Assembly (NCBI RefSeq): GCF_965363235.1
Contig: NC_134847.1
Location: forward strand, 75,894,268-75,958,267
Direction: 5' to 3'
DNA from: Mytilus galloprovincialis
Taxonomy: Eukaryota > Mollusca > Bivalvia > Mytilida > Mytilidae
DNA: 64,000 nucleotides
Part shown: positions 55,701-64,000 of the stretch, one piece after another
How positions within the stretch are numbered: position 1 is the stretch's first letter
Layout of the letters: each line of letters begins with the position of its first letter
Program-made: the position numbers and the translations under genes
The notes under the pieces: model-generated
Seen by the model: only the letters and a program-made list of their open reading frames with translations
Database searches by the model: none
What the model was told of the DNA's origin: nothing

Positions 55701-57665
55701 AACACCAAGCTATGAAGCTTAACATGAACTAATCATAGACATACTTTTAGTATTACCCTTATTTATATTAATTTCATAATAATCATTAACAAACCTCCAA
55801 GTGATGCAAACCAAGGCGATCCTGTATAGTTTGTACATCATCATTACTTAGCGGCATGACATAACAGTCTTTACTGTAATGTGAGTCAAACTGTATTATC
55901 AGCAAGTGCTTTATATAAAAAAAAATAAAGTGAAATGATCATCTATACAATAACTTAAGTTAAACAAATTGTAAATAAACATTATACATTTTTTCAACTA
56001 TTTCAAATAAGGCTAAAGCCTTAAAACCTCTAATAGTTGATGTGTTTCCCTTGGTTTTAGTTTGTGACCCAGATTTGTGTTCTCTTAATCGATTTCGAAC
56101 AGCGGTATACTAATGTTGCCTTTATTTGCAATGACATTATTGTAAACATGCACAATTTTCTTAACAATTATGAAGCTTAGAAAAGTTCTCACCATTGTCG
56201 TCAGTGCTTTTCCGGAAAGACAACCTTTTTAATGACAATAGTAATGATGTTATTGAACATGGATGTTGGAGGTTGCCGGCTTTATTGGGACTTTTCATTG
56301 AAATGAGAACCAGATCCATATTTAATAATAATAATAAATACAAGACTTTGAATCTTAGTATTTTTTTAGCTTAAGTAATCTTGCTCGGGCTTTTTTCAGT
56401 GACAAATTCGAAATGTTTCATCAACCTATTTTTTTGTGTATTGTTTTCGAGACGTTTGTTTTTAATATAACATTTGCTTACCTCTATTGACCTTGAGTTG
56501 TAGTGAAAGTACAACCCATGGTTTACGTCTGGCTCCCTGGTAGGTTTATGAGAAGTTGGTGTCCTGGTTGTCACAGCTGTGTTAACTGACTGAATAAATT
56601 TATAAAATCTTTGCGTTCGTAAAACTATTTCTCAAAATATAAATGTATGATTTGATTATCATCATTAATAAATTTGAATACACTCAGTTATGTTAAGTGT
56701 CTATCTTTGTATGGAAGAAGTACAGTCTTTTTGGTTATAAAAAGAGAGGATTAATGCATGACAAATTCTCCTCGTGCACTGGTAAAGACTGAAATTTCCA
56801 TCGGGTTTTAAAAAAAGTCCTACTGGCTAGAATCATCATTTTGATATTAAGAGTATGGCATTTTTTTTTATTCTTTTATTATGTGTTAAAATGAAATTAA
56901 GCTTTATTATTCTCTACTGTGAAACTTTTATACAGGAAACTTAGGTTTCCTACATGAGAAAAAACGTAATTATTTTATTTGGACTGTAAAGTAAACTTTA
57001 AAAAATCTGAATGTTTAATTATAGTCATTTGATCGGTTGAATAACGAAGTCAACCTAACCTGAGCATTATCATTCAACCTTAACAGGTCCAAGATACGTG
57101 TAATTTGTTATCTGTTCTGTATTTTGACTTATTCTGAAAGTACACTAAATATCTTCGAAGGAACCAAACGCATGTCAACATTTGTGTTAGGTTGTTGTTG
57201 TCGTTGGTAGATAAGGTCTGTTTTTAGGCGTTTAGTTTCTATACCCTGTGACATAAAACACATCAAATATAGCAGTTTGTACATTTGTTTTTAGATAAAC
57301 CGTGTTTCGTTCACAAAATACTCCGCAGTGATAATCGAATAAAAAAACTTCAAGGCAAAATGAAGAAATAGCATTGAGGACCTAAATTCAGAAAGGTTTT
57401 GTCGAATACAACTAAAGTAACCTTTTCTTGTGATAGACAACTCTTAGTATTTCGAACAATTCAAAGTTTTGTAAATAGTTATTTTATAAATATGACAATA
57501 TCAATGATAATTCATGCCAAACATTAGATATCGGTTTTATGTATAGGCTTGCACAGAACAAAAACTGTTTGCAACTGTATTAAGAATTGTTAATAAATTC
57601 GGAAAATTACCTACCTGTAAAACACAGACTAAAATTATTAAATCGAAAAAGAAAATGGTCTTCAT
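52799..57665 (-). CDS. Small secreted BRICHOS-like protein, copy A, 4 exons
   Basis: Exons: 57665-57615, 56589-56482, 55908-55795, 52927-52799; all introns are GT...AG and in phase 0. The product has 133 residues. Exon 1 is a signal peptide (MKTIFFFDLIILVCVLQ). Exon 2 is a Thr/Pro-rich linker (TTRTPTSHKPTREPDVNHG) then YFHYNSRSIE. Exon 3 carries LLIIQFDSHY and DCYVMPLSNDDVQTIQDRLG. Exon 4 ends WEHSCHQGNIYRVYRV and TAG. The conserved Asp followed by CYVMPL and a second Cys near the C-terminus match the BRICHOS pattern of one Asp and two Cys. BRICHOS domains act in secretion and anti-aggregation of proproteins, but here the domain is nearly the whole mature protein. Copy B has the same exon lengths. 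Family call by pattern only. Confidence 0.75.
52940..54600. other. Intron 3 of BRICHOS-like gene A, 3' half
   Basis: Parallels about 60930-62605 of copy B. No gene on either strand; ORFs are short and not shared in frame. Confidence 0.5.
54611..55189. mobile_element. TTAA-type MITE, 579 bp, absent from copy B
   Basis: Left end GGTGGTATGGGAGTC, right end ...ACACCCTTAAAACC, flanked by TTAA at 54607-54610 and 55190-55193. Copy B has one TTAA at 62608-62611 between the same flanks (gagtgt...aagattttt). Non-coding. Confidence 0.75.
55433..55607. repeat. 175-bp block identical in both duplication copies
   Basis: No difference seen against 62857-63031, while sequence on both sides differs every few bases. 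Intronic in both genes. A plus-strand reading frame crosses it but also runs through non-conserved flank. Confidence 0.8.
55598..55745 (-). repeat. Reversed mussel repeat (gtaccaatgagacaaatctc)
   Basis: agaagatgtgatgggagtac, caatgagacaaatctctatc, gaaccttggctcccatcg; same family as 41552-41775. Copy B has a shorter, more diverged version near 63021-63130. Confidence 0.5.
56040..56132 (-). repeat. Reversed ccgctgttc mussel repeat end
   Basis: ttggttttagtttgtgaccc ... gaacagcggtatactaatgttgcc on the plus strand; in intron 2 of BRICHOS-like gene A and not found at the same place in copy B. Confidence 0.5.
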
Positions 57666-57728
57666 TCTGTAGTTGGTAGATTCCTTATCAAGTGTAAGAA
57701 TCGAGGTACAAACTTGACCTCCTCTGTG

Positions 57729-57736
57729 TTATATAA
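57729..57736 (-). promoter_or_regulatory. Candidate TATA box of BRICHOS-like gene A
   Basis: TTATATAA on the minus strand about 64 bases before the ATG at 57665, a position compatible with a short 5' UTR. Confidence 0.5.
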
Positions 57737-57926
57737 TGTACAATAGAATCGTTGTAAGCTGACATATAACTTGTTCGAACATCTCGCTTGATTCACCTAG
57801 TTTGAACCGAACCTCTTGTTTGAATTAAATGTCAGCATAGTTACCTTCAATCACAGGAAATCCAATATGTAACAACAATTTTCAGTCCAAATACCACTTT
57901 AGATTTAGAGAAAATAAATAATCATC

Positions 57927-58085
57927 CCATGTTTTTGGTTGGGTTCCTGTTGCTCACTTTTAAGTTTTCCATGTTGTGTTTTGTGTTCTTCTGTTTATCT
58001 GTTGGTCCTTTTTCTTTTTATTCATGGCGTTGCCTGTTTATTTTTTACTTATGAGTTTGTATGTTCCTTTGGTATCTTTCGCCTC
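57927..58085 (+). mobile_element. Diverged retroelement tail family A
   Basis: gttgggttcctgttgctcac, ttccatgttgtgttttgtgt, ttcatggcgttgcctgttta: an older relative of 50049-50268. Confidence 0.5.
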
Positions 58086-58610
58086 GCTTATTTATGTTAG
58101 GTATTTTTTGTCATATAGCTCTTCAACGGGTTCGGTACTTATACATCTTCGGATTTCAAATGTATGGCTTTGAGCGTTCCTGCTGAAGGTAAATCCATAA
58201 AAGCGCTTCGGACGCATGAAATTATATAACGTGTTGTTTTCCATTTTTTACATCATTTGGTCGATACCTCTGCTGGTGGACTGTTAGTCCCCGAGGGTAT
58301 CTTCATCTCAGAAGTCAGTAATTCGGTACTGACACGATTTAACAAACTTTCCTGAAATTATCCTTTTATAAATTTTGAAATTATTAAGAAACTTAGATTT
58401 CAACTCCCTCAGGCAAAGTTGACTTTAAATGAAATTGGCTATTCATTTTAGGTATTTTTTTGTCATATAGCTCTTCAACGGGCTCGGTACTTATACATCT
58501 TCGGATTTCAAATGTTTGGCTTTGAGCGTTCCTGATAAATGTAAATCCAGAAAAGCTCTTCGGACGCATGAAATTATTAAACGTGTTGTTTTCCATTTTT
58601 TACAGTATTT
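58086..58610 (+). repeat. Direct repeat pair with dispersed repeat between
   Basis: 58092-58245 and 58451-58605 are two close copies (ttgtcatatagctcttcaac ... cgtgttgttttccattttt). Between them are ggtcgatacctctgctggtg and related blocks of the gacgaaacgcg family. This looks like a partial dimer of that repeat. Confidence 0.6.
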
Positions 58611-58699
58611 TGCAGATGTTAAAATTTCTTCGTTAAGAATAATACAAAATTATCTGTATAGTACAAGGAAATATATGCAAAGTTGTCGTGTTTTAACTG

Positions 58700-59800
58700 A
58701 TAGACTTTGAAAATGATTTGAAACAATGTTATAAAGTTTGAACTGTTTATTCCGCTTCCATTTTTACAATTGTTAATTTAAAACTATTGATATACTGCTG
58801 TGTAATGTAGATTGATAAGCTCTCCTAACTAACCAATTTTTAACTTATTTTACTGGTACGGTTTTAATTTCTCCTTAATTTTAAAATGTCCATTTCATAT
58901 AAATTTTATTGTTAATCAGTAAATTTAATAACATAGTTTTATATTGATTCTTTTTAAAACCTGTTTGTGTTTTAGCATTTTTTAACATGGGCTTTGGTAT
59001 TTTTAGTTAAGGCAAACAAATACTTATATATGTGAATTGATATGTATTGTAAAACGCCAAGATTAATTTTAATATTGTATAATGTGCTGTTATAAATACT
59101 GTATAATGAAAATAATAATAAGAATAATAATAATAAATCTACTTAATTCATGAAGTTAGTCACCATTTAGCGTCAGTCACCGTTTGTTATTTCTTTCTTA
59201 AATTGTTTAAAGAAAAGCTAACATAGAACATTCCGTCAAATACTTTGTCAAAAAAAAACTTGCACAACTGAATAGCTGAAAGGTTAAAGATCTTGTAGAG
59301 ATGTTTATTAAAAAAATATATAAGCGTTGTTTGGTTTTCTGTTAGATTTATTTTTGTACACTTCTAAAATAAGAAAAAAAACAATTGCAAGTTAACTTGA
59401 TAGGAAACGTGACTGGAATGACTAAGAAGGTTATTTTTGATTGGATATTCATAATCATTTACGTAACTAATGATTGTTATCCTCATCAAAATAACAGAGA
59501 ACAAGAATATGCCTTATAATTAACTTACAGCTATGAAAACAAACAAGTGTCTTGATAAAAATTATTAAAAATAATTTAAACAATTATTATCCTATCCTCC
59601 AAGACAATATACAATAAGTAAAAACAATTGCTTAAAAATAAAAAATAAACGAAACATGGGTGCAGTATGAAAATATGAAATTTAAAAAAAAAAGATTTAG
59701 GGCTTTTGTCGAGAACAGTCACGTTTTGGTCCTACCATTCTAGTCACAGCCCAGATTCGACAGCCAAAATCCTCAATACTAGATATTTCGTATGTAGTGC
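58700..59800. other. No gene seen
   Basis: AT-rich spacer between the tandem BRICHOS units. A short (AAT)n stretch lies near 59107-59140. Confidence 0.4.
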
Positions 59801-59804
59801 GTTA

Positions 59805-59935
59805 ATGATGTTCCGCCTTGAAATAAACTCATCATGCGCGTTTCGTCTACAAAAGACTCATAAGTGACGCTCGAATAAAACAAAGTTATATAGGCCAAAT
59901 AAAGTACGAAGTTGGGGTGCATTGGAAAAATATAT
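59805..59935 (-). repeat. Reversed dispersed repeat (gacgaaacgcgc family)
   Basis: gaaataaactcatcatgcgc, gcgtttcgtctacaaaagac, cataagtgacgctcga: reverse of the family at 5330-5440. Confidence 0.6.
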
Positions 59936-60229
59936 ACATGTATATATTGATTTTATTAGAAACTGTTTATTAGTATCACACGAATATTCACGGACTATTT
60001 TCAAAATAGTTTACCCCTTCTTATTTTGAATTAATTTATATATTTTTGTATTATTCAAAATATCAGTCAATATATGTTCTACAAGGATCCCTAGTTCTAG
60101 ATCACCTATAATTTGATACCCAAATTACTAATCTACATTCTGCTTAGTTAAGTGTTTACACCTATGCGTAGGATTTTTTTTTAAATATGTACTATTTTTT
60201 CAGTATGTTCTATTTTGACCGGATGAAAA

Positions 60230-60680
60230 AAATTTCAAAATCTAGAAAATGCTACCTAGAAATGGGAAGTTCACAATTGGGAAGCTGAAATCATATTTTT
60301 TGTAGTAAAGTATTTCGATTTAATAGATGCGCTCTATACAGTCACATAATTTCTGAATCATTAAGTGAGAGAACATCATCTATATACCGGCAAGTGAAGT
60401 TAAGGGATACCGTTAACATCTTTTGTCTCCTACACAGTTACTGTATAAAGTCCTCCAAACGTTAATATACATGTATATGTCAATCAAGAAATTTAACGTC
60501 TTGATAATGTAAATTAAAAGATATTTTTGTTTGAATCAGATTGATTTTATACTAAGTATGATTTTTCCACAAAAGACAAAATACTTGTATCTACGTTGGC
60601 TATTTGTTTTTATTAAACAAAGCAGGACCAATGCAACTCTTTCAATTTTTACTAGTATCAAACAACGGTTTAACAACATA
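60230..60680 (-). mobile_element. Penelope-like RT fragment, copy B, broken
   Basis: Parallel of 51460-52060 (gggaagttcacaattgggaa; gagaacatcatctatatacc), shorter. Fossil shared by both duplication units. Confidence 0.65.
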
Positions 60681-60790
60681 AAACCACCGTACGTCCTTGA
60701 GCAATGAGCAAATCTCATACTGCATAGTTAGCTTTTATTTCATCATTTCATTTCGTATGAAATATCATAGATATATACATCTTTTCCTCG

Positions 60791-63700
60791 CTATACTCTG
60801 TATACTCTGTAAATGTTTCCAAGGTGACATGAATGTTCCCATCGAGCGTCCCTCACCTCAAAATCGTCATGAGTCCACACTATAAATTGTTTCTTGGCCA
60901 ATTGTTGCATCATAAATTGCTATAACGAGAAGATAATTAATGTTTGAATATAACTTATACCTTTTGTATCAACTGAACGAGTAAAAGCTAATGTTACTAT
61001 CCTGACTTGTTGCAGTTATTTTCCGAAGACAAAGGTAAATTTAACCTGGGTTTTAAGCTAGTAGATTCTCCAATTTGTATGTCAGTTGTAAATAGTTCTG
61101 TGTTATTGCCAACATTTGGTTAGCAACACAAACATTCATAATAGATCAATTTAACAATAACTGGGACCCACCAGCCCAAATCTTGTAGATATCCATCACA
61201 ACTGACTAAAAGATGCTAACAAACATACAGATACGTCTAACAAAGACGCAACCAAAACATGTGTCGTAGCTGGGAGTAAATTTGGTAATGATGCCAACAA
61301 AAAAGATTTTGAGAAAGACCCCGATATAAAGTTGTCGCTTTTTTTTTGTTGCATTGTACATTCCGGATATTGTACACACTTTCTCGATAAAGTACATATT
61401 AGGCAAAATATAAATATAAGGCTAAAAAAATCAGAACAGGACTGAAGAAAAAAACATGCACATTTTTGTTGAGACAAACCATGGTTCTATGCACTGCAAC
61501 TGTGAAAAAAATCTTGTCCCACTGCTATTAGCACCGGTCTGGTGTTTCAATAAATTTCGACCGGTCCCTTAATTTGTCTAGATGAAATAATTACCAGATA
61601 TTGTAATTATAAATCTTAGATAATTAAATTTTCTAAATGTGCTTATGTAAAAACTAGTCAATTTGCCAGTTACTACTATTTCAACGTCGATGCAGACGCA
61701 GCACTTTCTAAATATATTTTATGAAAGTTAGGCTGAACCTGTACTACCCTTAGTATGAACCGGATATCAAATATTTAATATATGATGTTCATAAAACATG
61801 TAAATTCAGATACGACATATATATGTTATGATTCATTGAATTCATCAGTACTTACAATTATAATAAAACAGATTGTAATACATACAAGTAACTAAACATG
61901 CATTACTTTCCAGATATGAACGCACACGGCCCTTTTTCTTACCTATGCTTGCATGTTATAACAATGCACGCGGTCGTTTTTTCAAGTCGTTTAGTCAAAT
62001 ATGTTGGAGATGCACTGATTAACACTTAATCCGTGTTTATTTATTTTTTTCAGTTGAAATTGTGCTTTTAACTAGTTTCCATCAAAATGGTACTCTCAGA
62101 TTGTAGTTTTTGTCTTTTTTAGTGTTTTCTTATTTATACTGATCTAATGAGGTAAACACTTTCCAACAACATTGTACAGTTTGTTTTTATGTTGTACGAT
62201 AACACTACTATAACAGGTTAGGAAATGTTTAAGCGCTCACAAACATGTTTAACCTCGCAACATTTTACATGAGGCTGTTCCGTGCTAGTAGTCTGTTATC
62301 CAGTAACTGGTAACTGTCACATCATAAATATTTTTAAATCTATTCTTTTCTAGAATAAATCAGGCCGTTGCTATTCACTCTTAAATTGTTTCATTATTGT
62401 TTATGTCGGAGCTTTTATAGCTTACTATACGGTATGAGTTTCACTCGGTATGCATAATTTTCTATCATTAATGTAAGTGGCGTTAAGTTTGTCACATTCT
62501 TTTATTTGTTTTGTGGATAGTTTACATACCACATCTCCATATTCTTATATCTAGGATACGGACAGACATTTATTTCTCATTACACCACATACAAACAAAA
62601 AGAGTGTTTAAAAGATTTTTAACTTAAAAATGATGTGTCCCTGTTGTAGGAAACATTAAATTCAACGTCTCTATTCTTTCCGGATGTGACTCCGTACTTA
62701 GAATTCAATTACAGCTTTACCATATGATGTATGGTTCGATACATATGGTACACACTTTTTGTTTTATTTCGTTTGGCGACCTCTAAATTTCTGAGTTGGT
62801 TTTTTTTCCATTGCTATGATTATTTGATGCATCACCATTTATTATTGGCATATCAATTGAACCCGAACGCGTATTTTTCTCATGTTTTTCTTCTTGTTGT
62901 CATTTTGGGTTATTTGCGTAGTGATATGTATTTTTTATTCTCTATTTTTTTAGACAGTTTTAAGTTTTCATCGCGCGTTATCTGTGGTATTTGAAGCCTA
63001 AACATGAAATTATTAGATATAAGAAGATGTGGTGGAAGTGCAAATGAGTTAAATCTGCATCCAAGTCATAATTTGTAAAAGTATTTGTTATAGGTCAAAG
63101 AACGATTTTCACATTCGTCATTGACTCACATCGAACATACTCCTAAAATTACCTCTGATTAATTTAAAAAAAAATCATGAACAAACCTCCATGTGATGCA
63201 ATCCGAGGCGATCCTGTATAGTTTGTATATCATCATGACTTAGCGGCATAACATAACAGTCTTTAGTGTAATGTGAGTCAAACGATATGATCAGCAAAGG
63301 CTTTATAAAAATAAAAGATAAGTGAAATGATCATCCATACAATAACGTAAGGACAAAAAATTGTGAATAAACATTATACATTTTTTGAATAATTTAAATA
63401 AGCCTTAAAATACCTTATTGTATTGACATTCTGTGCCAATATGCGCGCTTTTATTAACAAATTATGTAATATGGAAATGTTTTTTTCCAACGCCGCTTTT
63501 TATGAAGGACAATCTTTTTTATGACATAATTATGATGTTATTGAATTTAGATTTTTGAGGTTGTCGGTATTATTTTGGCGCATATTTGAAATAAGAATCA
63601 GATCCAGATTAAATAAATACTAGCATTCGAATCATAGTATTTTTTTCAGCTAAAATAATCTTGTTTGCTAGCCTATTTTCAGTGACAATATCGAAACGTT

Positions 63701-63871
63701 TCATAGACTTGTTTTTTTTGGAGTGTTTTCGAGACGTTTGGTTTTAATATAACATTTGATTACCTCTAATGACCTTGGGTTGTAGTGAAAGTACACCGCA
63801 TGGTTTACATCTGGCTCCCTGGTAGGCTTTGGAGTAGTTGGTGTTCTAGTTGTCACTGCTGTATTTACTGA
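60791..63871 (-). CDS. Small secreted BRICHOS-like protein, copy B, exons 2-4
   Basis: Exons visible: 63871-63764, 63300-63187, 60919-60791, with exactly the lengths of copy A (108, 114 and 129 nt) and the same phase 0 GT...AG borders. The signal-peptide exon should lie just beyond the window end. The product has the linker TTRTPTTPKPTREPDVNH, then ISFDSHYTKDCYVMPLSHDD, IQTIQDRLGLHHME, VWTHDDFEVRDARW and ends HSCHLGNIYRVYRV. About 16 residues differ from copy A over 116, all without frame change; the Asp and both Cys are kept. This points to a functional tandem paralogue rather than a pseudogene. Confidence 0.75.
60930..63180. other. Intron 3 of BRICHOS-like gene B
   Basis: Parallels copy A but lacks its TTAA MITE. 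Contains the identical 175-bp block at 62857-63031. No independent gene is seen. Confidence 0.5.
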
Positions 63872-64000
63872 CTAAATAAATTTTGAAAATCTTCGTAAAA
63901 CTATTTCTCTAAATATAAATGTATGAAATGCTTATCCTCATTTACAAATTTGAATACATTAACTGTTATGTTAAGTATCTATCTCTGCATGGAAAAAAGA

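Noticed and set aside
60697-60885. Plus-strand ORF with signal-like stretch (LFLAILCILCKCFQGDMN) seemingly conserved between both duplication copies, like a micropeptide gene
   Set aside because: It is antisense to the last exon of the BRICHOS-like gene, which explains the conservation; in copy A the frame is closed right after the ATG.

Overview
The window is AT-rich animal DNA, most likely from a marine bivalve and probably a mussel (Mytilus group). This rests on intron-split animal genes with GT/AG junctions and on several dispersed repeat families that I associate with mussel DNA: the motif gacgaaacgcgcgtctggcg, the ending tgtctcattggcaatc, the 3' tail with ccacatgtggagcaggatct, and a pearl-like element with 166-bp core repeats. 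Genus-level assignment is from memory and was not checked.

Layout. (1) About 1-21,000: a segmental duplication carrying two single-exon genes for leucine-rich-repeat membrane proteins (417-1619 and 16601-17800, both minus strand). Because the flanks are duplicated too, copy 2 keeps the empty target sites of two DNA transposons found only in copy 1: a 512-bp hAT-like MITE (3933-4444) and a 3.36-kb element (7905-11261). The larger element has long terminal inverted repeats built from a palindromic word, a broken THAP-type zinc finger gene on one strand and a broken SWIM-YqaJ gene on the other. (2) About 21,000-26,200: mostly unassigned sequence with repeat relics and a long hairpin. (3) 26,263-48,110, minus strand: a complete 12-coding-exon gene of the NT5DC1 type (HAD-family 5'-nucleotidase domain protein, 450 residues). 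All splice phases agree. Its introns are full of repeats, including a 6.6-kb element whose A1...B1-A2-B2 split direct repeats resemble tyrosine-recombinase (DIRS/Ngaro-like) retroelements, an 881-bp hAT remnant with perfect 8-bp target duplication, TTAA-type MITEs, a pearl/Helitron-like element and a second element with inverted ends made of a short palindromic word. (4) About 48,300-51,400: a broken Penelope-like reverse transcriptase element and minisatellites. (5) About 51,400-64,000: a second tandem duplication with two copies of a small four-exon secreted gene with a BRICHOS-like domain (52799-57665 complete; 60791-63871 partial, first exon beyond the window). These exons are too short to be found by simple ORF length. 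Copy B again provides empty sites for insertions found only in copy A.

I see no functional link among the LRR, NT5DC1-like and BRICHOS-like genes. Two are tandem duplicated families of secreted or membrane proteins; the middle one is a single housekeeping-type gene. The most interesting items are the palindromic-word transposons, the split-direct-repeat element, the hidden BRICHOS pair and the hairpin in the likely 3' UTR of the NT5DC1-like gene.
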